Positions 10,771-20,158 of a stretch of 24,873 bases of DNA are shown here, piece after piece. A model generated the notes under the pieces. The model searched no databases. It was not told the origin of the DNA and saw nothing but the letters and a program-made list of their open reading frames with translations. Position 1 is the first letter of the stretch. Each line of letters starts with the position of its first letter. Where the stretch lies: NCBI GenBank assembly GCA_051453625.1, contig JBOZIK010000001.1, positions 78,136,868-78,161,740 of the forward strand, written 5' to 3'. The position numbers were made by a program, and so were the translations under genes. Source of the DNA: Welwitschia mirabilis (Eukaryota > Gnetophyta > Gnetopsida > Welwitschiales).

Positions 10771-11790
10771 GACTCTAATTCATTAATAGACATAAATTTC
10801 GTTTACATACAAGAGACAACAGTCCATAAAAGAAATATCCTAAGTATCTTAAATAAGAAGGAAAACACAGAGTAAGTACCTAGTTGTGGAAAGGCAAGTG
10901 GACTCCTAATGCTAATAAAAAAGGAAATGAATTATATTAAGATTGAAATTAATAGGTGGTACCAACTTACAATAGTATGAGATTAGTTTTTAATCAACAT
11001 TTATATGCTATAAAGCGTGATAGTAAAGAATAAAGTCTGAAAACAAATTCAGGAGAAGGTCAGAAATAGGAAATGTATCATAGTGGGTTATTTTAACTAA
11101 ACATTATATGAATGGAAGAAACAAGGGAGGAGCCACTAGATAAGTGCAGGAATTAAAGAGCTAAAAGGATTCTTAAACTCCTTGGAGCTAATAGACCTTT
11201 CAATTCATTAGGTCTAANNNNNNNNNNNNNNNNNNNNNNNNNNNNNNNNNNNNNNNNNNNNNNNNNNNNNNNNNNNNNNNNNNNNNNNNNNNNNNNNNNN
11301 NNNNNNNNNNNNNNNNNAGGTCTAATTCACATGGTACAATAGGAGAAAATGGAAAGATAAGATCTTACTAAGAATTGATAAAGATTTAATTTCAATGAGA
11401 TAATTAGAGAGAAGAATTGAATGTTGATAAGGGAAAGAAGATGGTGTTTAGATCATAGAATAATCATCCTTCTTTAAGAAAGGAATAAGAATAGGAAACC
11501 CCATTTTACATTTGAAAATATGTAACTTCAAGAAGAGAAAATAGAGTAGTTCATGAAAAGGAATTGGAATGAGGATAGAACAAATCTACTTGAGGATCTA
11601 TAACAGAATCTTTAGAATGTAAAGGTCTAGCTTAAGGAATGAAAAAATCCTCAAGGAAGAAGTTTTAACAAAATAAAAGACTAAAGGAGGAAATTCAAAG
11701 ATTTCAATTAGATCAAGAAGGAAGAGCAAATCCACAAGATGAAGAGTGAAGAAAGCTTTATGGCCTATACTAGCTTCAAACACAAGAGGA
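10771..11790 (+). pseudogene. LINE ORF2 N-terminus: APE-type endonuclease and linker remnant
   Basis: From 10771 to 11217 one frame shows the endonuclease landmarks: FVYIQET with its catalytic Glu at 10813-10815, a GLLML core strand, then IIVGYFN at 11077-11097, where the family has VGDFN, so the catalytic Asp is Tyr. ELKGFLNSLELIDL follows, and after the N run FTWYNRR at 11326-11346 with a RIDKDLIS-type end. This enzyme nicks target DNA to prime reverse transcription. The linker follows in a shifted frame with FTFENM and FMKRNWNED. In the linker six positions where the family has Trp are stops. Collapsing the 8-bp overlap around the N run keeps the endonuclease frame continuous. Confidence 0.8.
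11218..11317. other. Assembly gap (100 N), probably spurious
   Basis: Exactly 100 N. The 8 bases before it (aggtctaa, 11210-11217) are repeated directly after it (11318-11325). The LINE endonuclease frame continues with correct family order if the duplicate and the Ns are removed (108 bases, a multiple of three). No DNA is probably missing. Confidence 0.75.
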
Positions 11791-12039
11791 CTTGTAGTGA
11801 TGCCAAGGATCCCACATGAACTGGTTAAAGCATAAGGATAGGCATACTAAATATTTATTTAACATTCTGAACTCAAGAAGATAGACTAACATGATGAAGG
11901 TAGTCCTCTAGAAGAATAAATAGTACAAGAAGGAGGAAGTGCTTAAAGCCTTTATGAATAGTCTTAAGTAGCTATGAAAGGAGTCTAAAGTGATGAGTCC
12001 TTCCATACTATGGGGGGTTAAGTACCTCATAGGATGGGT

Positions 12040-13200
12040 GGCCCAGAAGGAAGTCTGAAAGGTTCTTAAGGGGATGAAGCTTAATAGAATCCTAGGTATA
12101 AATGGGTGAATAGTGAAATTTTTTAAGAAATACTAAACATACATAAGAAAATCAATTACAAATGCTTTTAATTAGTGATGAGAAGAGGACCTATTCGCTA
12201 TGTCTAAAATAACACTTATATTATTATGATTTTAAAAAGGATGAAGTAGTAGAAGTGAATGACTATCAGCCAATAGAAGTTTTTAAAATAAGTTATAAGA
12301 TTTTTCATAGATTTTAATTAGCAAAATTTGACTCCACCTAAAGGGCATTATGAGATCGAACCAAGCAGTTTCTTAGAAGATTGTGACATCTTGGAATAGG
12401 TAATTTTCAATTACAAAATCTTTCATTTCATTAAGAGGAAGAATAAAGGGGCTTACTCTCTAAAGCTAGACATTAGAAAAGGCTATTATACAATTTCCTC
12501 AAGTTTCTTAGAGCATGTGTTGAGAACAAAAGACTTCCCCTCGAAGTTTATAAGCTTAATTTTACAAATGCAAAGAATAGTTAAATTCATGATAAAAACC
12601 AATAATGAGATGCAGGGGTATTTTAACTTAGGCAAGGATCTGCAGTAAGGGGATATCCTCTCTTCTTATTTGTTTATTCTAGTTCTAGACATGTTGTAAG
12701 ACTACATTTACCAGGAGCATGGAAAGAGGTTGACTATTCACAATATAGATACCTTGTAAACCATTTTGTAGATGACTTTATTATCTTATTAGAGGCAAAC
12801 ATCTAGTAAATCGAGGCTATAAAAAATAGTATGAAAAAATTCACTAGTGAGTCAAGACTTAAGATTAGTTGGAAAAAAAATCAAATTTATTATTTAACAC
12901 TTAGATGATCATCCAAAAAAGGATTGAAAGAACTTTGGGAATTGAGAAAGAGGTAAAAAAAGGATCTATATGTAGGCATTTCCATGTTTAAATGGAAGAA
13001 TTAGTCATCATGAAAAGACCTGCTATTAAAAGTGGAAAGGAGATGCAACTCATGAAGTATATCTTACTTTCAAATAAAGGGAGAATTATTCTAGTGAATA
13101 CCATTTCATTTTATATAGCAAAATATGATGCTTCCTATAGGATGTTACTTGAGAAAGTAAAGAATAGGATAAATTTATTGATTAGAAATTTCATCTAGGT
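12040..13200 (+). pseudogene. LINE reverse transcriptase and thumb region, broken
   Basis: Family landmarks in order: VLKGMKLNRILGINGW...FFKKY (12055-12140; the family has K..APG.DG..VEFFK..W), SFLEDCDILE (family F..GR.I.DN), motif A LKLDIRKGYYTI near 12460-12490 with its Asp kept (family KLD..KAYD.V), motif B as LQ, stop, GDILSSYLFIL near 12640-12675 (family RQGDPLSPYLFIL), and motif C as FVDD at 12765-12776 (family F/YADD). From 12992 to 13200 comes the post-RT part: SNKGRIILVNTI and LIRNFI, stop, VGG (family NFLWGG; the Trp codon is TAG). Frame changes separate motifs B and C. The protein once copied LINE RNA at the nicked target. Confidence 0.85.
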
Positions 13201-13960
13201 TGGAGGATGAGGAGGAAGAAGGTTTCATGTAGTAGCTGAGGAAGAGACAGCCAAGTCAGTGGAAGTGAGGGGCTAGGGGATCCAAGGTGTAAAAGATGGC
13301 ATTTTCTTAACAAAGTTCAAGATAATTATTAAGTTTAAGGTAAGGGAAAAAATACCTTAGAAAAAGATGTTGAAATAGAAATATAAGGAGTAGAAGTCAG
13401 GTTTGGATAATTCTCCCTTCTAGAAGGCACTATGTAAGGAAAGAGAAAAATCGAAAAAAATCTCAACATCATTGATTAGTTAAGGGGACACTCCCTTTTG
13501 GAAATCCAAGTTCGAGTTTAAATGAAATTTCAAAGGAGAGAAGTAAAAAAGTAGAGATAGAAACAATTGTAGATGAAAAACTTAGAAGCTACTAGAATCT
13601 AATGAATACCTTTTGGGGAGGAACCCAAAAAATAGAAGTGACAATATATTTTCTAAAGGAAGTTATTAGAGTTATAAATCTTTCTCATGATAATAAATAT
13701 ACATGACTAGTTTATGGTGGGAGGATTTCTATGAGGATAAATTTAATTAAAATATATAGAACTAATAAAGACATGCAAACATAGAGGAAAGGTGCAGCAA
13801 GCAAATATATGATCTTGAAGTGGATGATCTTGAAAAACAAAGTGCTGACGATGACTAGACTCAAGTGCAGTGGCTTAAATGTGCTAAAGGGTCACGTAGT
13901 ATGTAAAAGAACTAAAATGATAAGGCATTTATATTGGGACTATCCTTTTGCATCTAAAAC
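13200..13960 (+). pseudogene. LINE ORF2 C-terminus with zf-RVT-like region
   Basis: Sequence from 13200 to about 13780 is heavily broken. Near 13801-13955 an open frame reads ILKNKVLTMTRLK, then VVCKRTKMIRHLYWDYPFA, which matches the zf-RVT pattern CP.C....ET..HLF..CPFA with two cysteines lost. This is the usual end of plant L1 ORF2. Together with the upstream domains it shows that the insertion was close to full length. Confidence 0.65.
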
Positions 13961-14845
13961 TTAAAGGCTAGTGGATAGAAAGGTCTCTTAGGTGAGAATT
14001 ATTCTTTTCACTCACCAAGGATATGAAATTGTGCCATGGTTTATTTAACAAGCATAGAATATCCACATCTTCTTAGACCTTTCACTGAGTGCTTAAGAGA
14101 CTACCATAATAATCAAGAGGAAGATTCAAGCCTTCTAAACGCTAAAAAGGATGGAGAATTACTCTCACTATGAGTCAATAGATTGTGTAAAGTACTAGAG
14201 TAATGCAAAATTATGGCATCAGATACAACTGCTAGCTAGGATGGAAACTACTAATTAAGCTCAAGGATAGCCCAAATTTCAACTCATTAAAAGTGGTAGT
14301 AAGAGGGAAACTAATCGTGGACAAAGACAGATTCCATTTACTCCAAATTTGATAGCATAAACCGCAGGTCTGACAGAGAAGAAAGAGTGGATGCTTCTAT
14401 ATTTCCATAGGTGTGTAGACATAAACCATTTTTTTGGGTGTAGGGTGCTTAGAAATGGGAAAGGACACATTTGCAAAGCAGAATTAAAACAACCTTGGGC
14501 TCTCATAACTAAGTCTGTAGATAGGTTAATTATCTAGAACAGAAATCACTCAAAGCCTAAGAACCTTTATTTTAACTTTTTGCTAGCTTTTCAAGAGGGG
14601 AGAAGGCTCAATCTATCATTCGTATTTGTCAAGAAATTAAAGGAGAAATTATTGGTAAGTAATCGAGCCTCATTTACAAGCTTAAGAAGTTCTTGAAAGA
14701 AGAAGCAGTGGAGGGTAAACATGCCCATCAAAGACGTGAGGGAAATGTAGATGGTGAGAATAGTGAAAGTTAAAGAGGTAGTAACAATAAGTAAAGAATC
14801 CTTTTCTTAAAATCCTGTGGGTCTAGCAAGGACTAACAGGAGTAG
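13960..14845 (+). other. LINE tail region, no recognisable product
   Basis: After the zf-RVT-like part the sequence stays less AT-rich than its surroundings and has many short plus-strand open frames, including a Lys/Glu-rich one near 14600-14780 (KEEAVEGKHAHQRREG). I recognise no domain. It may be the 3' part of the LINE or a different old insertion. The minus-strand frame at 14279-14506 is antisense and looks like chance. Confidence 0.35.
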
Positions 14846-15055
14846 GGATTAGAAGAACCAGATTTAGATCTACAAAAGGCCCTTGACACAGGATTAGAAG
14901 ATCAACATCAGAGGGAGGATACTAAAGAAAAGATTATAGTCATCAACACTTTACTAGACCCACAGGATTATCAATCATTACTAACACTAGTATCTATTGT
15001 GTTATTATTAGTTTTTACTATAGTAATTTGCAAGACAATCAAAGCTAGAGGAGCA
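14846..15055 (+). other. 70-codon open frame with acidic part and one membrane-like helix; not recognised
   Basis: Open between a TAG at 14843-14845 and a TGA at 15056-15058, with no ATG. The first part is acidic and polar (EEPDLDLQKALDTGLED). Residues about 45-62 are strongly hydrophobic (LLTLVSIVLLLVFTIVI), followed by CKTIKARGA. The layout resembles a C-terminal membrane anchor with a short basic tail, but it sits in the tail of a dead LINE, and AT-rich DNA readily gives Leu/Ile/Val runs. I cannot name a family and do not claim a gene. Confidence 0.2.
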
Positions 15056-15058
15056 TGA

Positions 15059-15572
15059 TGGCTAGAACTTGTAATACCACTATAACTTGAAAGAAATTAT
15101 CAAAAGGGTATAAGAACCCACATTCAAGAGTTGTAAGCTATGAATAAATTAATAATCTAATGTTGAAAACTATGTTTATTATTGCAAAAAGAGCAAGCAG
15201 TAGCAAAAAATCCAATATGAAGTAGCCTTCTATCAATAGATGAACATTGGTAAAGGATATACTATAAAAAGATTTCATTATTTAATGATATACTATAAAA
15301 TTTCTTTCATTATTTAGGTAGGATAGGTAATTTCTAGATGCTTTGAGCTATTGATATCACTTAGTTATCTAAATCTAAGGTCTACCATAATTTATCATGA
15401 TGATTCTTAATGGATATATGTTTCAAAAGAATATGATAAGATTTATGACCTTATAGGATAAAAATGACTATCATTTTAACATCAGATTAAATGTAAAGGT
15501 AAAGCATAATTAGTTTGAATATGAATTACATCAAAAATTTAAAAATAAGCTCGATAATTTAATTTTGCTTAG
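15059..15572. other. Spacer between the two LINE remnants, nothing recognised
   Basis: AT-rich sequence with no open frame worth reporting. A short direct repeat (aatgatatactataaaa-type) occurs near 15250-15300. It may contain the 3' ends of one or both neighbouring LINEs. Confidence 0.4.
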
Positions 15573-15650
15573 TTTTTTTTTTTACTTTTTCTTACTACCC
15601 CTACTAACTTTTCTTTTCTTTTCTTTTCTTTTTTTCCTTTTTTTTTTTTT
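15573..15650. repeat. T-rich low-complexity tract (A-rich on the minus strand), with CTTTT repeats
   Basis: Runs of 11 and about 12 T flank several TTTTC units. On the minus strand this is an A-rich tract directly after the reverse-transcriptase remnant of the minus-strand LINE, so it could be that element's degenerate poly(A) tail. Confidence 0.7.
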
Positions 15651-15739
15651 AATTTGGTGATAGAATTTGAGTCATCATAAAGCCACTAAAGGTTTCTCAC
15701 AAAATTCATCAGTTATTTAAATGAAGACATGAAATAAAA

Positions 15740-16480
15740 GCCACACCCTATTAAACCATAGTGCATATCGATAAGCTGATTTGCATTTTCACTAATAAGA
15801 ATATCATAAATGAGGTTATCCTACTTGTCCTTTTGAATAGGTAAATAAAAGGTCTATTACAAGGATAAAAACAAAGGAAGCCAAAGGAGACCCTTGCCTT
15901 AGAAATATTTAATACAAAAGGTGAAATTAATAGCTCTTGTAGTCATGACATAAGCATTTGTATCCTAAAAAAGACAATGCATGATATGAACGAAAACCTT
16001 TTAAATCCTACATTTTCCATTCAAGCTAACATAAAGTTTAATTCAAGTCTATTGTAAGCTTTTACATAATCAACTTTAAGGAATACAATATCTTAATTAG
16101 TATCCTTCGTATATGCTAAGTTTTCTTAAGAAGATACAACATTATTAACAATCTCTTGACTTATAAGAAAACTAATTTGCTTAATAAATAATCTCAAATA
16201 AAATAGTCCTTAATTTATTTGCTAAATGTTTAATTGAAATTCTGTAAATAATATTAAGTAAAATAATTGATCTTTAATTAGAAATAAAGTGCAAATCCTC
16301 TAATTTTACCAAAAGATGAATGATATCTTAGTTAAGATTTAGATCTAACTCCCTTCATGTAAGGATTTCTAAACTACCCTGAGGTAGGTTTTTGTAATAA
16401 TATCCTAATGGTTTTTATAGAATTTATAGAGAAAACCTCCATTCCTGGAGCATTACAATTAGCCCCATCAAAAAAAGCTA
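15740..16480 (-). pseudogene. Reverse transcriptase remnant of the minus-strand LINE
   Basis: Read on the minus strand: NCNAPGME near 16440-16470 (family N.APG.DG), QEIVNNVVSS near 16130-16170 (family R.I.DN), motif A as FLKVDYVKAYNRLE at 16042-16083 with its Asp kept (the second Asp of KAYD is Asn), and motif B as LRQGSPLASFVFIL at 15861-15902, well preserved. The two motifs are in different frames, so at least one indel lies between them. Motif C with the DD pair is not clearly visible; a weak candidate region is around 15770-15830. Little or no thumb or C-terminal region follows before the A-rich tract. Confidence 0.8.
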
Positions 16481-17559
16481 ATTTTAATACATTTGTTATA
16501 ATATCTCTCTTTAAATTTGATGATCAATTTATAAAACTTTATAGGAAATAAAGTTAGCATTTTGATCAAAGAGATGCTAATGAAGACCATTTGATTTGAA
16601 GATCTTAGTAAAATTTTTAACTAGATTATTAAGAATGACTTGATGATCAAAGGGTAAATAATCATCAAATTCAAGCTTGTATAGTTAAGGAGAAATAGAA
16701 CTTTTCTTTAAAACTTAAAATTTCTTTACGATTGACATCTTAAATGTTAAAATAAGAAATTTGTTATTAATAGTAATATGTTAAGTAAAGTAGATTTTCT
16801 AGGAGTTTAAACAATTCGTGAATTCTAAAAACTAATTTTGAAGATTATAATTCAAAGGATCTTTGCTTTAGTAGCCATTTCTATAACCAAATGTCTAGAA
16901 TAATACTAGGCATAATGCATAACATGAATCCGCTGTGTAATCCATCTAATATTGCCATGTGAATTAGGCTCTATGTTCTCTAAACTATGCAAAATAGTTT
17001 TCTTGATTAAGAATTATATGCATTTCTATGCAATCTAAAGAAAAAGGAATGAATTTACTTAGCCACATTTCCAAATTAATTTACAAACAAATAGCATAAT
17101 AATCTAAATAATAAGCATTCATTATATATTTTACTAGAAGCATTCTAATTCTAAAAATATATTGAAGACAAATAAAACATATCCACATACCAAAGAATAA
17201 AATTACATCTTAATCAAAAATTTAGCTAAGTATTAAAAACTCCTTAAGGAAAATATTGATATTATTAAATGAAATCAACAAAACAAAGATTTTCTACAAG
17301 AGAAAATTAACAACTTTTTACTTTTTTAATAGGAACTTGTATGAAAAAATAAATCTTCAATCTTATTAAACAAATTTTCTATCATATTAAAATTTTCACT
17401 AAATATCTAAGAAACATTTGACAAAGCGTAAGTTATCTTTAACCATAAGGTGGATCTTTTATAAGCTTTGTTTGAAGTATAAATGGAGTGGATTTTGAAA
17501 AGTCTAGGAGGGAAAGAAAAAAGATCTAACTAAATCTATTTGAGAATCATGACTGTTTT

Positions 17560-17800
17560 AAACTACTTTAGAGTACTAAAGTAAGTGATGAATGATAACC
17601 AAAAAAAAAAACCTCTACTAGTATGATGGTTTATGCTAAATTTGATACTATTTTTAATTAAAAAATTTCTAACAAAAGCCATTTGTTCTTTAGAGATTTT
17701 TACTCCTTGTAATAAGACTAAGTCAGGAGACAATGGATGTTGGTACATGAAATCCCAAACTGTTCTCATTTAAAGGTTGTTTATAAGTCCTTGAACTTTC
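17560..17800 (-). pseudogene. APE-type endonuclease remnant of the minus-strand LINE
   Basis: The minus-strand frame 17769-17563 reads PDLVLLQGVKISKEQM, which fits the start of LINE endonucleases (P.++.LQE.K). The catalytic Glu of the QE pair is replaced by Gly. A strand ending HHTSRG (family ...ASGG) follows, after which the frame is lost at an A/T run. The spacing of about 1 kb to the RT agrees with one element. Confidence 0.6.
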
Positions 17801-18620
17801 TAAGAATGTATAATCACAAGCATGGGGAGGATGGGTCCCAATCTTATTAGATAAATAAGTCAAGTTGTAATCAATATCTATGTGATTCTTGTAGTTTTCT
17901 CCTAAAACCTAAAACTAATTAAAGCTCTGGGTGTTATCCTTATAGGATTTTGTAATAAGAGAAGGTATTTCATTATAAATATGAATTTTCTTTAAAGATT
18001 CATTAAGATTGGACCTTTATGTGATTTCACCACTTTGAAGTCTTCTACAATTCATTTCTTGTTATTTTGCAGAGCATCATTTAAAATGGGAGCGTGCACA
18101 TTTCATGGAACTGTAGACTTTTTAAATAAAGAAGCATCAACTTCTTTCCTCTTCTTAAATGAATAAGATTGAATATTTTCAAGTTTTTGTTGTTGTATGC
18201 TTTTTAACATTATTTAAAGTATTTAAAAAAATGAGCCCCAAAAAAGAAGTTTAAGGTTTATTCTTGTGAATTTCACTAGTAGAATTCTTCCATTAGAAGA
18301 GGGGACAATAACTTAAAAAAGGCCTTATGTATGACAATAGTTACAAAAGTTTACAAGATTAGACTGAACATCCTATTGCAAATGGGTAATAAGACTAGCT
18401 CTAAGGGATAAAATTTCTTATTGTTATTTAAATCTATGTCAATGGAATACCTTGTTTTGGTTTAAAGTAAGGAAGAAAAGTTCTGCACAGTAATAACTAC
18501 TCCAAGGAGCCTAACAATGTATGTTCAAATTTCTTAACAATAAGAAGCAAATCTAGCAATTCTAGAAAATAAGGCACATGGTGTTTTAGAGAATTAACGT
18601 TAAAATTTAGTTTCCATTGT
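17800..18620 (-). pseudogene. Possible ORF1 remnant of the minus-strand LINE
   Basis: Near 18400-18540 the minus strand reads APWSS followed by hydrophobic and Pro/Lys-rich residues (PYFKPKQGIPL in a neighbouring frame). This loosely resembles the GPW...L.L..W.P segment of DUF4283 proteins, which is expected at this distance upstream of a plant L1 endonuclease. The match is weak and in mixed frames. The rest of the segment holds nothing I recognise. Confidence 0.3.
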
Positions 18621-19440
18621 CCAATTATTAAATAGCATGTCAATGAAGAAAAGTACACAAGGAAATAATTTTCTCTACCATAGAGATTTTAGAGAACTTA
18701 ATCAATAAAAAAAATACTAAGGAAAATATTTTGCATTTAAGGCTTTGATACTATAACATGATAAAATTAATTAATTTGCTCCAAAAAAGACATTGGTCTT
18801 GGGAGCTAACCCAAGATTTGCAAGAAAATATATTGTGAGGAAAGATTAATAGCATGTTGTTCAAATAAGTCATCATGTAAGATGAAATCAAAATTTATAC
18901 TTGCTATTCTTGCTTCAGAATCATATGGTAAGATTTCTTAAGAGTCACATTCAACAGCATTTACAATATTTAAATTCCCCATATAAAGGGTAAGATTATT
19001 GCAAAGTTTTGAAACCTTACTTTGTTCCAATTACAGAGAACCATCCCTAATTCATGTCCAAATGTTTGAAACTAGAGGAAAACCTATCTAATTTGCATAA
19101 CCAAATCTTTGAAGTTACAGAAAACCCTCTTTGATTCGCATCACTCTTACACCACATTAGTAAATATTAGTGAAACAAGATTACAACATAAGAAAGTGAA
19201 AAATTTTATTTGAAAAATGTTATGCTGTATTTTTCACTTTACGCACCAACGATCTTATTTTATCTTATATAATAGAAAGTGTAAACTTTTACACTTCTAG
19301 TAAAATGTAAAAACCCAAAACATTTACCTTTTAGAGAAGCTAAAACAAATTTTTGTAAATATAAGAGAAAAGAATGTTAAAAAAATAACTCTCAAAGAGA
19401 AGTAGAAATTATTTCATAAATCTGTATTGTTTTAAAACGA
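18620..19440. other. Intergenic DNA upstream of the CRM gene, nothing recognised
   Basis: AT-rich sequence with no gene or repeat family that I recognise. It presumably includes distal promoter sequence of the gene starting at 19676, but I see no distinct motif. Confidence 0.4.
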
Positions 19441-19570
19441 AATAACTTAGTTTTCTATAACGAAGTTTTTGTTTCTATTATCGTTATATGTTTTTTAGCC
19501 ACACGCACAAAATTCTTCACTTTGAATTTCGAAGAATTACCTCTTCTTTTCCTGCTGCAACGGTCGAGCG

Positions 19571-19728
19571 ATGATTATTTGCAAGTGAAATTCTGGATGT
19601 GGATAAGGCAACAAATATTTGCTGTTCAGAGCGGAACTCAGAAAATAAAAGAGAGTGGCAGCTGTGCTAAACTCCATGGCTTTGCAAGTCCTTGGAAGGA
19701 CACCAAACATTTCTTATTTGCTGCCTAG
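19571..19728 (+). promoter_or_regulatory. Two upstream ATGs in the leader of the CRM gene
   Basis: ATG at 19571 opens a 5-codon frame (stop at 19586-19588). ATG at 19597 opens a 43-codon frame that ends with TAG at 19726-19728 and overlaps the main start at 19676 in another frame. If transcription starts upstream of 19571, both could reduce initiation at the main ATG. If it starts after 19600 they do not matter. No clear TATA box decides this. Confidence 0.3.
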
Positions 19729-20158
19729 AATCCAACATCTCTTCTGTGCATCACTTCTTAGGCTGAATCATACTAAAGTTGTGCGTTCTCCATGCCTCTT
19801 GAAAATTAAAACCCTTTCATTTTATTCTTCGACTTCCCGCGCGTCGGAGCCAGAGCCGACTGCTTTTCAGTCTTTGTTTTCGAAGAAGGAAGACGGAGGA
19901 CAGCGGAAGGAGGACTTCGAATACGAGACAGAGGAGGATGGTGATTTCCAAGAGTCTGATGAAGAGGATTTCGAACAAGCAGAAGAATACAATGTCAATG
20001 GATTGGCAAACAAGGAATTGAGGCGTAATCCCTTAGTTATAGATGGTGTTAATACGAAGGGAGTCTTTTCTAGGAATGTCCTTCAGTTAACTCCTAAGGA
20101 GAAAAAGGAACTAAGAGCACACGCCCACAGGCTTGGCGACAAGCTTAAATGCCATCAG
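19676..20158 (+). CDS. First coding exon of a CRM (CRS1/YhbY) domain RNA-binding protein, organelle-targeted
   Basis: The 161-codon exon starts at ATG 19676, the first ATG in this frame, with G at +4. Residues 1 to about 60 are rich in Arg, Leu and Ser with almost no acids (MALQVLGRTPNISYLLPRIQ; later SFYSSTSRAS), as in a mitochondrial or plastid targeting peptide. Residues about 61-110 are very acidic (EDFEYETEEDGDFQESDEED). The end reads LQLTPKEKKELRAHAHRLGD then KLKCHQ, which matches the first helix of the CRM domain in small single-domain plant CRM proteins such as those of Arabidopsis At4g13070/At2g21350 (from memory). CRM proteins bind organellar RNA and act in group II intron splicing or ribosome assembly. 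The exon stops in phase 0 at CAG/GTTAGC, just before the conserved glycine-rich (GxxG) loop, which must lie in the next exon. There is no stop or frameshift, and composition is clearly less AT-rich than the flanks. Confidence 0.8.

Larger units (their letters stand above)
9340..15058 (+). mobile_element. Decayed plant L1-type LINE (non-LTR retrotransposon)
   Basis: The plus strand carries in order a DUF4283-type ORF1 with zinc-knuckle remnant (about 9700-10430), an APE-type endonuclease (10771-11400), the linker of plant L1 proteins (to about 11790), reverse transcriptase (about 12040-12850), the thumb/maturase-like region (to 13200) and a zf-RVT-like end (about 13800-13955). This is the normal order of a plant L1. 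Every part is broken by in-frame stops and frame changes, so the copy is dead. The 5' limit is set by where less AT-rich sequence begins. The 3' limit is uncertain: I saw no clear poly(A) tail or target-site duplication. A spurious 100-N gap interrupts the endonuclease. Confidence 0.85.
15640..17800 (-). mobile_element. Second decayed LINE, minus strand
   Basis: On the minus strand an endonuclease remnant (17563-17769) precedes a reverse transcriptase remnant (about 16480 down to 15740), followed by an A-rich tract at 15650-15573. The wording of the RT motifs (FLKVDYVKAYNRLE, LRQGSPLASFVFIL) differs from the plus-strand LINE, so this is a separate family or subfamily, not an inverted copy. 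A possible ORF1 remnant lies further right, to about 18620. Stops and frame changes show it is dead. Confidence 0.75.

Noticed and set aside
11598-11783. Minus-strand open frame across the LINE linker
   Set aside because: Antisense of LINE ORF2; the sense strand matches the L1 family.
14279-14506. 75-codon minus-strand open frame with several cysteines
   Set aside because: Antisense to the LINE tail, irregular Cys spacing and no recognisable domain.
9340-18620. The two LINEs as an inverted duplication of one element
   Set aside because: Their RT motifs A and B differ in wording and the spacing of domains differs, so they are separate insertions.
19522-19675. Possible coding sequence ahead of the CRM start, including a GTG at 19655 in the CRM frame
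   Set aside because: Nuclear genes rarely start at GTG or TTG; ATG at 19676 gives a normal targeting peptide. The upstream frames are better treated as uORFs.
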